Made by a program: the position numbers and the translations under genes
Source of the DNA: Pseudomonas sp. GD04019
GTDB taxonomy: Bacteria; Pseudomonadota; Gammaproteobacteria; Pseudomonadales; Pseudomonadaceae
Length of the DNA: 64,000 bases
Assembly (NCBI RefSeq): GCF_029837695.1
Contig: NZ_JAOEEA010000014.1
Coordinates: 62,001 to 126,000 of the forward strand
Direction: 5' to 3'
In this document: positions 32,428-41,482 of the stretch, piece after piece
Position numbering within the stretch: position 1 is the stretch's first letter
Layout of the letters: each line of letters begins with the position of its first letter
The notes under the pieces: generated by a model
The model's input: the letters and a program-made list of their open reading frames with translations, nothing else
Told to the model about the DNA's origin: nothing
Databases searched by the model: none

Positions 32428-34859
32428 GCGTAGTTCACGCTGGCGGTGACGGTGCGGCTGGCGCCGTAGAAGCAGGTGTCCACCGCGGCGCAGGAGGCGG
32501 CGTAGACCTTGTCGGTCAGGTTGCTGGCGTTGAGCTGCACGGAGGCGCCGTCCAGGTCCGCGGCCAGCCTGCCGAGGTCGTAGCCGAGCATGGCGTCGAG
32601 CAGCACCACCGAGTCGACCTTGTAGCTGTTGTCCTGGTCGCCGAAGCTGGAGCCGACATAGCGCACGCCGGCGCCGGCGGAAACGCCCGGCAGCAGGCTG
32701 CCGTCGAACTGGTAGGTGGCCCACAGGCTGGCCAGGTGCGCCGGGGTGCGCGGCGGCTCCTTGCCCTCCACGCCCGGGCGGGTGGTCTTGGTGACTTCCG
32801 GCTCCAGGTGGGTGTAGGCGCCGACCAGCTCCAGGTTGTCGGTGAGGTTGCCGCGCGCCTCGAGCTCGATGCCCTTGGACTGGATCTCGCCGGTCTGGGT
32901 CGGATACCAGCCGCCGTCGTAGGTCACCACGTTCTGCTGGGTCAGGTCGAACAGGGCCACGCTGAACATCGCCTCGCTGCCCGGCGGTTGGTACTTCAGG
33001 CCGATCTCGGTCTGCTCGCCGGTGGTCGGCTCGAACGCCGGCTCACCCGGTTCGGGCGTGCTCAGCACCGGCTCGAAGGAGGTGCTGTAGCTGATGTAGG
33101 GCGAGAAGCCGCTGTCGAAGGCGTAGAGCAGGCCGGCGCGGCCGGTGAACTCTTCGTCCCGCTGCGACTCGCGGGTGCCGCTCAGGTTGTCGTCGGTGCG
33201 GCTGCGGGCACGATCCTGGCGGCCGCCGAGCAGCAGGTTCCAGTTGCCGTACTCGATCTGGTCCTGCAGGTAGAAGCCGATCTGGTCGGCGCGCTGGGTG
33301 CTGTCCGAACTCGGCGACAGCGGGCCGACGTCCGCGCCGTACTGTGGGTCGTAGGCGTCCAGCAGGTAGGTGCCGTTGTAGTCGCGGGCGTCGGTGGCGT
33401 CGCGGTGGCTGCGCTTGTAGTCCACGCCGGTGAGCAGGGTATGGCTCAGCGGTCCGGTGGCGAAGTCGAACTGCAGTTGGTTGTCCACCACGGCCTGCTC
33501 CAGCTCGGCGCGGCTGTCCGCCGGCACGCGGCGCATGGTGCGGTCGTCGACCATGGACATGAACACCAGTTGCTTGAAGCGCTCGTTCTCCTTCAGGTAG
33601 CGCAGGTTCTGGCGGAAGGTCAGCAGCTCGTTGAAGCGGTGCTCGAACAGGTAGCCGATGGACGACTGCTCGCGCTCGGACTGGTAGAAGTCCGGATCGC
33701 CGACGTTGAGGTGGCGGGAGATGCGCCCGTGCGGGCCGGAGTTGGCCACGCCATCGGTGGGCCAGAAGTTGCGGTAACCGGCATCGGGGTCGTTCTGGTA
33801 GTAGGCCAGCAGGGTCAGGCTGGTGTCTTCGTTGGGCTGCCAGGTCAGCGACGGGGCCAGGGCCTGGCGCTCCTCGTCGATGTGGTCGACCTCGGCCTGG
33901 CCCTTGCTCAGCAGGCCGTTGAGGCGATACAGCAGGGTGCCCTGCTCGTCCAGCTGGCCGTTGAGGTCGAAGGCGCCACGGCGCAGCGAATCGCTGCCGA
34001 CGCCGAACTGCACGCGGTTCTTCGCCTCGGTCGACGGGCGCTTGCTGGTCATCGCCAGCAGGCCGCCGGGGTTGGCCTGGCCGTACAGCACCGAGGCAGG
34101 GCCGTGGATCAGCTCGACGCGCTCGAGGAACCAGGGGTCGACCTGGGTGTAGGACTCGCCGCCGACGGTGAGTCCGTCCAGGTAGGTGGGCGCATAGCCG
34201 AAGCCGCGCACGTAGACCTCGTCGACCCGGTGCGAGGAGCCGCGGTAGTCGGCGAAGGTGCCGCCGCTGTAGCGCAGGGCCTGGGCCACGCTGGTCACGG
34301 CCTGGTCGTCCATCTGGTCGCGGGTGACCACGGACACCGATTGCGGGGTCTTGATCAGCGGGGTGTCGGTCTTGGTACCGGAGGCGCTGCGCTCGGCCAG
34401 GTAGCCATCGACCGGGCCGGTGGCGCTCTGCTCGCGGCCGATGATGCTGGTGGTGCCCAGTTCGACGGCACCGGCGCCGGACAGCGGCCGGATCACGTAC
34501 ACGCCCTCGCCGCTCGGCGCCGCTTCCAGGCCGGAACCGTCCAGCAACCGTTGCAGGCCCTCGGCCACCGGCCACTGGCCCTGCAGGCCGGCGCTACGCT
34601 TGCCGGCCGCCAGTTCGGGGGACACGGCAACGCTGACGCCGGCCTGCTCGGCGAAGCTGGCCAGGGCCGCGGCCAGGCTGCCGGGGGCGACGCTATAGCT
34701 GCGGCTGACCGCTGCGCTGTCGGCCGCCTGCAGCGGGGTGATGGCGAAGGGCGCGGCGCTCAGCAGCATGGCCAGCAGGCCATGGCGGACGGCGCGAACG
34801 CTGGGCCGCAGGGCGGCGCGAGGCAGGCCGGCGGCCTGGCAAGGATGACGTGGGGACAT
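32421..34859 (-). CDS. TonB-dependent siderophore receptor with STN signalling domain
   Basis: 812 residues from ATG 34859 (an in-frame start at 34916 is possible). Signal peptide to about 48 (ending LQAAD). The STN domain (about 50-125; YSVAPGSLAAALASFAEQAG) contacts the FecR protein. The plug begins TDTPLIKTPQSVSVVTRDQM, and the FhuA/FpvA-type barrel ends TVTASVNYAW. STN plus an adjacent FecR and ECF sigma gene make this a surface-signalling receptor; the esterase behind it suggests a catecholate ester ligand such as enterobactin or salmochelin (inference). Confidence 0.88.
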   Translation of the reverse strand: MSPRHPCQAAGLPRAALRPSVRAVRHGLLAMLLSAAPFAITPLQAADSAAVSRSYSVAPGSLAAALASFAEQAGVSVAVSPELAAGKRSAGLQGQWPVAEGLQRLLDGSGLEAAPSGEGVYVIRPLSGAGAVELGTTSIIGREQSATGPVDGYLAERSASGTKTDTPLIKTPQSVSVVTRDQMDDQAVTSVAQALRYSGGTFADYRGSSHRVDEVYVRGFGYAPTYLDGLTVGGESYTQVDPWFLERVELIHGPASVLYGQANPGGLLAMTSKRPSTEAKNRVQFGVGSDSLRRGAFDLNGQLDEQGTLLYRLNGLLSKGQAEVDHIDEERQALAPSLTWQPNEDTSLTLLAYYQNDPDAGYRNFWPTDGVANSGPHGRISRHLNVGDPDFYQSEREQSSIGYLFEHRFNELLTFRQNLRYLKENERFKQLVFMSMVDDRTMRRVPADSRAELEQAVVDNQLQFDFATGPLSHTLLTGVDYKRSHRDATDARDYNGTYLLDAYDPQYGADVGPLSPSSDSTQRADQIGFYLQDQIEYGNWNLLLGGRQDRARSRTDDNLSGTRESQRDEEFTGRAGLLYAFDSGFSPYISYSTSFEPVLSTPEPGEPAFEPTTGEQTEIGLKYQPPGSEAMFSVALFDLTQQNVVTYDGGWYPTQTGEIQSKGIELEARGNLTDNLELVGAYTHLEPEVTKTTRPGVEGKEPPRTPAHLASLWATYQFDGSLLPGVSAGAGVRYVGSSFGDQDNSYKVDSVVLLDAMLGYDLGRLAADLDGASVQLNASNLTDKVYAASCAAVDTCFYGASRTVTASVNYAW

Positions 34860-34943
34860 GATTCGACTCGTGATGGGTTGGCAGTGTTTCTGCTGCCTTG
34901 ACACCCGAGCCGGCAAAAGGGGACAGCCGGGTGAAATGTTTTT

Positions 34944-35888
34944 TCACGCCGGCAGGATCGCCACCCAGTAACGCGTGCGATAGGCCACCCGTACCGGCAG
35001 TACCTGGGGCAGGCTGTCCAGCACGGGCGTGCTGTTGTCCAGCTGGAAGGCCCCGGACAGACGCAGCCCGGCCACCTCGGCGGCGCAGGTGACGAAGCCG
35101 GGGCGATAGCGCTGCAGGGCGGCGGCGAACTCGTCCAGGCGGCCGTTCTGCAGTTGCAGCACGCCACGGGTCCAGGCATCCGGCTGGCCCTGCAGCGCCT
35201 GCACCAGCCCAGCGCCGTGCGAGTCGAAGCGCACCTGCCGGCCGGCCTGCAGGCGCAGCGGCGGCAACGCCGAGTCGCGCGGGTGCACGTCCAGGTTGCC
35301 CTCCAGCACGGCGATGCGGGTGCCATCTGTGTCCTGGTGAATATCGAAAAGCGCCGCCTGGCCACGCACGCAACCGTGGTCGGTACGCACGACGAACGGC
35401 CGCGCCTCGTCGACCATCTGCAGCAGCGCCTGGCCTCGCAGGAAATGCAGGCGGCGGCAGTCGACGTCGTACTGCAGGTCGATGGCGCTGGCAGCGTTCA
35501 GTTGCAGCAACGAGCCGTCGGCCAGCTCCAGGCTGCGTCGCTCGCCGGTACCAGTGCGGTAATCGGCCAGCCAGCCCTGACTGCTCGCGCCGCGATAACC
35601 GGCCCAGCCGAACGGCAGGGCGACACCGGCGAGCATCAGGGTCTTGAGCAGGTCGCGACGGTTGATGCGCTGGCGCCGACCGAGCGCCGACATGCCCGGC
35701 CCGACCGGCACCTGGCCGAGGCGCTGGCTGATGTGCAGGGCCTTCTGCCAGGCGGCCTCGTGATCGGCATGGCTGGCACGCCAGCGCGCACACTCCTCGT
35801 GCTCGCGGGCGCTGGCCTCCGGCGAATGCAGCTGCACGAACCATTGCGCGGCCTGGTGGATCACCTGCGGGTCGAGCGTGCCGCTCAT
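34944..35888 (-). CDS. FecR-type anti-sigma regulator
   Basis: 314 residues. A cytoplasmic N-terminal DUF4880 domain (QAAQWFVQLHSPEASARE...), a single membrane segment (about 82-100, LLKTLMLAGVALPFGWAGY, preceded by RRD), then the periplasmic FecR domain (GWLADYRTGTGERRSLELAD...) and a C-terminal STN-binding part. It relays receptor occupancy to the ECF sigma factor. The start overlaps the sigma stop by ATGA, and the receptor gene follows after 84 nt. The RRDLLK before the membrane segment resembles a Tat motif, as is common in Pseudomonas FecR proteins. Confidence 0.88.
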   Translation of the reverse strand: MSGTLDPQVIHQAAQWFVQLHSPEASAREHEECARWRASHADHEAAWQKALHISQRLGQVPVGPGMSALGRRQRINRRDLLKTLMLAGVALPFGWAGYRGASSQGWLADYRTGTGERRSLELADGSLLQLNAASAIDLQYDVDCRRLHFLRGQALLQMVDEARPFVVRTDHGCVRGQAALFDIHQDTDGTRIAVLEGNLDVHPRDSALPPLRLQAGRQVRFDSHGAGLVQALQGQPDAWTRGVLQLQNGRLDEFAAALQRYRPGFVTCAAEVAGLRLSGAFQLDNSTPVLDSLPQVLPVRVAYRTRYWVAILPA

Positions 35889-36427
35889 GCCAGCGCCAGC
35901 ACGCAGTGGGCCAGGCCCTGGGCCACGTAGCGCTTGATGCTGCGCTCGCAGACGTGCAGGCGCAGGGCGATCTCGGCATAGGTCAGGCCCTCCAGCTGGG
36001 CCATCAGGAAGGCCTCGCGTACCTGCGGCTTGAGGCCGTCGAGCAAGGCGTCGATCTCGCACAGCGCCTCCAGCATCTCCAGCTGTTGCTCGGGCCCTGG
36101 CGCCTCGGCCTCCGGCAACTGGGCCACGGCCTGCAGCCAGGCACGCTCCAGCGACTGGCGCCGGTAGTGATTGAACAGCACGCGCTTGGCCACGGTGGTG
36201 AGGTAGGCGCGCGGCTCCTGCAGGGCGTCGAGGTGCAGGCTCGGCTCGCTGCGACCAACGGCCAGCAGCACACGGACGAAGGTGTCCTGGGCCAGGTCCG
36301 CCGCCTCGCAGGCATTGCCCATGCGCGAAGTCAGCCAGCCCTGCAGCCAGCCATGGTGCAGGCGGTACAAGGCGCCAACCTGGTGGCGGCCGATGGCATC
36401 GAGTGACAGGGCGGCAGACACGTTCAT
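35885..36427 (-). CDS. ECF sigma factor, iron-starvation (FecI) type
   Basis: 180 residues from ATG 36427. Region 2 includes NACEAADLAQDTFVRVLLA and region 4 GLTYAEIALRLHVCERSIKRY, both typical of FecI-like sigma factors that transcribe a TonB receptor gene. An in-frame ATG at 36451 would sit directly against the Fur box (36453-36467) with no leader or ribosome-binding site, which argues for 36427, though its own Shine-Dalgarno sequence is poor. It is the first gene of sigma-fecR-receptor-esterase, repressed by Fur. Confidence 0.85.
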   Translation of the reverse strand: MNVSAALSLDAIGRHQVGALYRLHHGWLQGWLTSRMGNACEAADLAQDTFVRVLLAVGRSEPSLHLDALQEPRAYLTTVAKRVLFNHYRRQSLERAWLQAVAQLPEAEAPGPEQQLEMLEALCEIDALLDGLKPQVREAFLMAQLEGLTYAEIALRLHVCERSIKRYVAQGLAHCVLALA

Positions 36428-36452
36428 CCCCACAGATGAGAAAAGTTGCATT

Positions 36453-36467
36453 TAATAATAATTATCA
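36453..36467 (-). promoter_or_regulatory. Fur box
   Basis: On the minus strand it reads TGATAAT-T-ATTATTA, 14 of 15 matches to the 7-1-7 Fur consensus TGATAAT-N-ATTATCA. It sits just upstream of the minus-strand ECF sigma gene, where it would overlap the -10 region, and it is about 165 nt from the divergent second sigma gene. Confidence 0.8.
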
Positions 36468-36631
36468 ACAACAAGCCAGGAGGAATCGAAACCTGTGTTT
36501 GGCGGGCTATCATCCGACGCGAAGGACAGCAGCAAATCGATGCGAATCGAGAATGACTGGCAATTGAGTCCTCCTCCGTGAATGGATAAGCTGTCGGCGA
36601 CTTTCCTGCAGGTCTGGACCCTCTTCCGGCG

Positions 36632-37177
36632 ATGTCGCAGCAATACCCCTCACTCCTGGCCTGCTTCATCGCCGAGCGCCGCAACCTGGCCCGCTTCCTC
36701 ACCGGGCGCACCGGTTGCCAGGCCACCGCCGAGGATCTGCTGCAGGACGCCTGGTTCAAGCTCAACCGCCTGCAGTCCGGCGAGCCGGTGGACAACCCGC
36801 TGGCCTACCTGCGGCGCATGGCGGCCAACCTGGCCATCGACGACGCCCGCGCCAACGCCCGCCGCCTGCTCGACCCGGTGGAGATCGAACTGCTGCTGGA
36901 GGTGCCCGACGAGGCGCCGAATGCCGAGCAGGCCATCTCCGACCAGCAGCAGCTGCAGCGCCTGGCAGAGATACTCGAAGAGTTGCCGGCACGGCGGCGC
37001 GAGCTGTTCCTCGCCGCGCGCCTCGAAGGCCAGCCGCACAAGGCGTTGGCCCAGCGCTTTGGCGTCAGCCTGCGCACCGTCGAGCTGGAAGTGCGCCGCG
37101 CCCTCGACCATTGCGCCCTGCGCCTGCAGCAGCACAGCGAGGCCACGCGCTCGCGAGATACAATGCCGACACCATGA
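36632..37177 (+). CDS. ECF sigma factor, iron-starvation (FecI) type, second system
   Basis: 181 residues. Region 2 ATAEDLLQDAWFKLNRL and region 4 GQPHKALAQRFGVSLRTVEL match FecI-like sigma factors. It diverges from the first system's sigma gene across a 204-nt gap. A weaker Fur-like half site (GAGAATGA) lies at 36554-36561. It overlaps the next gene, a FecR homologue, by ATGA. It likely drives transcription of the TonB receptor gene at 38206. Confidence 0.85.
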   Translation: MSQQYPSLLACFIAERRNLARFLTGRTGCQATAEDLLQDAWFKLNRLQSGEPVDNPLAYLRRMAANLAIDDARANARRLLDPVEIELLLEVPDEAPNAEQAISDQQQLQRLAEILEELPARRRELFLAARLEGQPHKALAQRFGVSLRTVELEVRRALDHCALRLQQHSEATRSRDTMPTP

Positions 37178-38103
37178 CAGACACCTCCTCCCCCGCATTC
37201 GAGCTGACCCAGCAGGCCAACGCCTGGGTGGCGCGCCTTACCTCCGGCCAGGCCACGGTCGAGGATGCCCGCGCCCTGCGCGAGTGGTGCGCCCGCAGCG
37301 CGGCCCATGCCCAGGCCTACCACGAGGCGGCGCGCCTGTGGCGCGAGCTGGGCCGGTTGCCGCCCGTGGCGGCCCGCCGCGCGCCACGTCGGCGTGTGCT
37401 GGGCGGTGGTCTGGCGGCCTGCGCCCTGCTGCTCGGCTTCGCCTGGCTGCAGCCGGGGCAGATCGATGCCCAGGCCTGGCTGGCCGACGCCAGCACCGGC
37501 GTCGGCGAGCGCCGCGAGATCCTGCTGGAGGACGGCAGCCGGGTCGAACTGGACGCGCGCAGCAGCCTGGACCTGGACTTCAGCGCCGAACGCCGACGCC
37601 TGGTGCTCAAAGGCGGCGCCGCGGTATTCCATGTGCAGCACGACCCCGGCCGCCCCTTCGTGGTCGAGGCCGACAACGGCAGCGTGACGGCTCTGGGCAC
37701 GGTGTTCGAGGTGCGTCACCAGGACAACGGCGTGCGCGTGACCTGCAGCGAAGGCGTGGTCGCCGTGCGCTCGGCGGACCGGCCGCCACTACGCCTGGAG
37801 GCCGGCCAGCAACTGCGTTACGACACCCGCGCCAGCAGCCCGCCGGCACCGGTCAACAGCGCCGAGGCCCTGGCCTGGCGCCAGGACCTGCTGGTGTTCA
37901 AGCAGCGCCCGCTGGCGGAACTGGTCGAGGAGCTGAACCGCTACCGCAGCGGGCGCATCGTCCTGGCCAACCAGCAGATCGCCCAGCGCCCGGTCAGTGG
38001 CGTGTTCCACCTGCAGCGCACCGACGAAGCGCTGGCCCACATCAGCAGCAGCCTGGGGCTGAGCGCGACCCATCTACCGGGCAACTGGGTGATGCTGCGC
38101 TAA
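37174..38103 (+). CDS. FecR-type anti-sigma regulator, second system
   Basis: 309 residues. N-terminal DUF4880 domain (QQANAWVARLTSGQATVEDARAL), a membrane segment (about 72-92, VLGGGLAACALLLGFAWL after RRAPRRR), periplasmic FecR domain (DASTGVGERREILLEDGSRV), and a C-terminal STN-like part ending LGLSATHLPGNWVMLR. It couples the receptor STN domain to the sigma factor encoded just upstream (ATGA overlap). The receptor gene follows after about 100 nt, where a sigma-dependent promoter is expected. Confidence 0.88.
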   Translation: MTDTSSPAFELTQQANAWVARLTSGQATVEDARALREWCARSAAHAQAYHEAARLWRELGRLPPVAARRAPRRRVLGGGLAACALLLGFAWLQPGQIDAQAWLADASTGVGERREILLEDGSRVELDARSSLDLDFSAERRRLVLKGGAAVFHVQHDPGRPFVVEADNGSVTALGTVFEVRHQDNGVRVTCSEGVVAVRSADRPPLRLEAGQQLRYDTRASSPPAPVNSAEALAWRQDLLVFKQRPLAELVEELNRYRSGRIVLANQQIAQRPVSGVFHLQRTDEALAHISSSLGLSATHLPGNWVMLR

Positions 38104-38205
38104 AAAAATCTGCGCGCGGCATTGCGGGTCTAGTCTTCGGTAAACGTCTATCGAATAGGAACGCTTTTCATCTGCACCTATTTGCCGACTAAACCGGGGA
38201 AACAC

Positions 38206-40596
38206 ATGCCAACGCCTTTTCCGCTCAGGACTCGCCTGGCGAGCTCCATCCTGCTCGCCTGCTCCAGCCTGCTGACTGCCGCGCCCGCTGCCTGGGCCGC
38301 CGAGACCACCGCCGAGCAGAGCGAGCAGCTCAGCTTCGACATCCCGGCGCAGAGCCTGGATGACGCTCTCAGCGCCTACGGCATCGCCAGCGGCGCCCAG
38401 GTGCTGTACGACGCCGGCCTGACCCAGGGCCTGAGTTCGCAAGCGGTCAGCGGCCAGATGGATCGCCAGCAGGCCCTGCAGCAGCTGCTGGCCGGCACCG
38501 GCCTGAGCTACCGCTTCACCGGCGCACGCACCGTCACCCTGGAAGCAGCATCCTCCTCGGCCGGGGAGGCGCTGGAGTTCGCGCCCATCCTGATCACCGG
38601 CGAGAAGATCGAGCGCGACCTGCAGCAGACCACCAGCAGCGTGGCCGTGGTCGGCGCCGAGCAGATCGAACGGGCGCGCATCCAGAATCTGCCGGATGCC
38701 TTCCGCATGATGGCCAACGTGCGTGACGCCGACTGGGCCGACTCCGGCTACATCATCCGCGGCATCAACTCCGAAGGCGTCGGCGGCCCGGCCGGGCGGC
38801 CTCTGGCCACCGTGTATGTCGATGGCGTGGCGCAAACCATGCAGGGCGCGCGCCGCGGCGCACTGGGCATGTGGGACGTGGAGCAGGTCGAGGTGCTGCG
38901 CGGCCCGCAGTCCACCACCAGCGGGCGTAATGCCCTGGCCGGCGCCATTCGCATCGAGTCCAAGGACCCGACCTATCACTGGGAAAGCGCCGCCCGCGGC
39001 ACCGCCGGCAGCCTCGACACCCACGGCTACGCGGCGATGGTTTCCGGTCCTCTGGTGGAGGACAAACTGGCCTTCCGCCTGGCCGCCGAACGCAGCCACG
39101 CCGATGGCGGCATCGACTACCCCTACTTCGAGGGCATGCCGCGTCTCGACGAGCGCCAGGACGACGACTACTGGCAAGTGCGCGGCAAGCTGCTGTTCCA
39201 GCCACACGGCGAAGATGGCGTGCGCGTGCTGCTGAGCCACTCGAAGAGCTACGACTCGCCGGCCTACAACGATGTCGACGGTCCCAGCGGCGGGGTCGAC
39301 TACTTCGATCGCGAGTGGGGCAACCAGAGCATGGCGCTGTTCACCGAGGCGCGCAGCACCATCAACTACAACACCGGCCTGGAAATCGCCCAGCCGCTCA
39401 GCGAAGGCCTGACCCTGACCTCGCTGACCACCCACGTGAAGACCGAGACCAGCCGCCCCTCGGTCGACCTGGGCACCACCGGCGAATTCGACGAGAAGGA
39501 GATCGCCCAGGAGCTGCGCCTGAACTGGGATAACACCCAGTATTCGGCCGTGGCCGGCGTTTATCTCAACACCGGCGAAGAGAAGGGGCGCCGCGATCAG
39601 CAACGTCCCTGGGAAAGCTACCAGCGCCGCGACCGCAGCAAGAACGAGGTGGACAACTACGCCCTGTTCGGCGAGATGAACTGGCACCTGACCGAGCAGT
39701 GGACGCTGATCAGCGGCATGCGCTACGACTATGAGAAGCAGGACTACAAGGCCGCCAACAGCCGCGTTGACAACGCCACCGGCGCCCCGGTCAGCAGCCT
39801 CAACAGCGACGGCGACACCCACTATGACGCCTGGCTGCCCAAGGTCGGCGTGCAATACCAGATCGACAAGCAGCAGAACCTTGGTTTTGTCGTGCAACGC
39901 GCCTACCGCGGCGGCGGCACCGCGACCAACTACGTGACTTCCGAGATCTACGACTACGACGCCGAGTACGCCTGGAACTACGAGCTGTCCTACCGCTCGC
40001 TGTGGGCAGACGGCAAGTTGCGCCTGAATGCCAATCTGTTCCACCTGGACTGGGACGATCAGCAGGTCAACGTGCCGCAGATTCCCGGCGACTTCACCAG
40101 CGACGTGGTGATCAACGCCGGCAAGTCGCATGTCGACGGCTTCGAGATTGAGCTGGGCTACCAGCCGCTGGAAGGCCTGGACACGTTCGCCTCGCTCGGC
40201 ATGGCCAAGACCGAATTCGACGAGTTCTATTTCGTGCAGAACGGCGTACCGCTGGACCTGGCCGGCGAAGCCTTCCCGCAGGCACCCGAGTGGACGGCTG
40301 CACTGGGCGCAGACTATCAGCACCACAGCGGCTGGTTCGTCGGCGGCGACCTCAAGTACACCGGCAGCACCACCTCACGCTCGTTGTTGGAAGGCGCGGA
40401 GAAAGACGGTCTGCCGGTCTATACCCTGCTCAATCTGCGCACCGGCTATGCCGGCGATCAATGGCGCCTGACCCTGTGGGCCAACAACGTCACCGACGAG
40501 GAGTACTACCTGTATCGCTACGACGAGCCGGGTAGCCAGTTCGCCTCCGTCGGCCGCGAGCGCGTGATCGGCACCACGCTCGACCTTACCTACTGA
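38206..40596 (+). CDS. TonB-dependent receptor with STN domain, second system
   Basis: 796 residues from ATG 38206 with GGGGA upstream. Signal peptide 1-32 (ending AWA). STN domain (about 40-115; SFDIPAQSLDDALSAYGIASG), plug (ITGEKIERDLQQTTSSVAVV ... VEVLRGPQSTTSGRNALAGA), and a barrel ending RERVIGTTLDLTY. The barrel is not of the FhuA/FpvA siderophore type of its neighbour but of the general TonB receptor group, so the ligand (siderophore, haem or other chelate) is open. It is regulated by the upstream sigma/FecR pair. Confidence 0.87.
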   Translation: MPTPFPLRTRLASSILLACSSLLTAAPAAWAAETTAEQSEQLSFDIPAQSLDDALSAYGIASGAQVLYDAGLTQGLSSQAVSGQMDRQQALQQLLAGTGLSYRFTGARTVTLEAASSSAGEALEFAPILITGEKIERDLQQTTSSVAVVGAEQIERARIQNLPDAFRMMANVRDADWADSGYIIRGINSEGVGGPAGRPLATVYVDGVAQTMQGARRGALGMWDVEQVEVLRGPQSTTSGRNALAGAIRIESKDPTYHWESAARGTAGSLDTHGYAAMVSGPLVEDKLAFRLAAERSHADGGIDYPYFEGMPRLDERQDDDYWQVRGKLLFQPHGEDGVRVLLSHSKSYDSPAYNDVDGPSGGVDYFDREWGNQSMALFTEARSTINYNTGLEIAQPLSEGLTLTSLTTHVKTETSRPSVDLGTTGEFDEKEIAQELRLNWDNTQYSAVAGVYLNTGEEKGRRDQQRPWESYQRRDRSKNEVDNYALFGEMNWHLTEQWTLISGMRYDYEKQDYKAANSRVDNATGAPVSSLNSDGDTHYDAWLPKVGVQYQIDKQQNLGFVVQRAYRGGGTATNYVTSEIYDYDAEYAWNYELSYRSLWADGKLRLNANLFHLDWDDQQVNVPQIPGDFTSDVVINAGKSHVDGFEIELGYQPLEGLDTFASLGMAKTEFDEFYFVQNGVPLDLAGEAFPQAPEWTAALGADYQHHSGWFVGGDLKYTGSTTSRSLLEGAEKDGLPVYTLLNLRTGYAGDQWRLTLWANNVTDEEYYLYRYDEPGSQFASVGRERVIGTTLDLTY

Positions 40597-40603
40597 GAGG
40601 TCC

Positions 40604-40628
40604 GCCGCCCCGCGAGGGGCGGCTGTTT
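40604..40628 (+). terminator. Terminator of the second TonB receptor gene
   Basis: Stem GCCGCCCC / GGGGCGGC with loop GCGA, followed by TGTTTC, 8 nt after the stop codon. Confidence 0.8.
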
Positions 40629-40637
40629 CATCGCGGG

Positions 40638-40796
40638 CTAGACGTATCCCAACAACAGCAATATCAGCAGGATCACCACCACCAGGCCGAGGCCGCCGGA
40701 CGGGCCGTAGCCCCAGGAGCGGCTATGCGGCCAAGCCGGTATGGCACCGATCAGCAGCAGGATCAGGACGATCAGCAGTATGGTTCCCAAGGTCAT
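40638..40796 (-). CDS. DUF3309 small membrane protein
   Basis: 52 residues from ATG 40796, with GAGGAA just upstream; a longer frame is open but has no good start. Two hydrophobic segments (MTLGTILLIVLILLLIGAIP and GLVVVILLILLLLGYV) flank a short HSRSWGYGPSGG loop, the standard DUF3309 pattern. It is an inner-membrane peptide of unknown role, found singly in many proteobacteria. Confidence 0.85.
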   Translation of the reverse strand: MTLGTILLIVLILLLIGAIPAWPHSRSWGYGPSGGLGLVVVILLILLLLGYV

Positions 40797-40933
40797 GACG
40801 AGTTCCTCACAGTCGTGGACATGCGCGCGCCAGCAGGCGACGCCCATCTAGCCAGGCCATTCCCGGCCCTACACAACTATCGACCCGGCAGCCGCAACGG
40901 CAGTTCGGACTATTTCTTCACCCGTGAAAATGC

Positions 40934-40958
40934 AAAAGCCCGGCAATGCCGGGCTTTT
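40934..40958 (-). terminator. Terminator of ssb
   Basis: Perfect 11-bp stem AAAAGCCCGGC / GCCGGGCTTTT with loop AAT, 20 nt past the ssb stop. It is symmetric and could work in both directions. Confidence 0.9.
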
Positions 40959-40978
40959 TCCTGTGCCGAGGGCGAGCC

Positions 40979-41473
40979 TCAGAACGGGATGTCGTCGTCG
41001 AAGCTGTCGTAGTCCGGGGCTGGCTGCTGGGCCGCCGGTTGCGGCGCCGGGCGCGGCGCGGCCTGCTGCGGGGCCGGGCGCGACTGCTGCTGACGCGGGG
41101 CGTACTCGCCACCGCCTTCGTTGTTGCCGCCACGGCCGCCGAGCAGCTGCAGGGTGCCGTTCATGTCGACCACGATCTCGGTGGTGTAACGCTTGACGCC
41201 GTCCTTCTCCCACTCGCGGGTCTGCAGGCGGCCTTCGACGTAGCACTGGCTGCCCTTGCGCAGGTATTCGCCAGCGATCTCGGCGAGCTTGCCGAAGAAC
41301 ACCACGCGATGCCATTCGGTACGGTCCTGCTGCTGGCCGGTCTGCTTGTCCTTCCAGCTGTCGGTAGTGGCGAGGGTGATGTTGGTCACCGCGTTGCCAT
41401 TGGGCAGATAGCGAGTTTCCGGGTCGCCGCCGACGTTGCCGATCAGAATGACTTTGTTAACCCCACGGGCCAT
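40979..41473 (-). CDS. ssb: Single-stranded DNA-binding protein
   Basis: 164 residues. OB-fold domain (1-110; VNKVILIGNVGGDPETRYLP, WHRVVFFGKLAEIAGEYLRK), a Gln/Pro/Ala-rich linker (120-150) and the acidic tip DSFDDDIPF that recruits replication and repair proteins. It binds ssDNA as a tetramer in replication, recombination and repair. It lies 9 nt after the MFS gene on the same strand, as in P. aeruginosa (PA4233-PA4232), so it may be cotranscribed with it as well as from its own promoter. Confidence 0.96.
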   Translation of the reverse strand: MARGVNKVILIGNVGGDPETRYLPNGNAVTNITLATTDSWKDKQTGQQQDRTEWHRVVFFGKLAEIAGEYLRKGSQCYVEGRLQTREWEKDGVKRYTTEIVVDMNGTLQLLGGRGGNNEGGGEYAPRQQQSRPAPQQAAPRPAPQPAAQQPAPDYDSFDDDIPF

Positions 41474-41482
41474 TTCGTTCTC

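Noticed and set aside
36541..36566. Second full Fur box ahead of the plus-strand ECF sigma gene
   Set aside because: Only a GAGAATGA half matches; the other half does not fit the consensus, so it is mentioned as a weak half site rather than listed as a feature.
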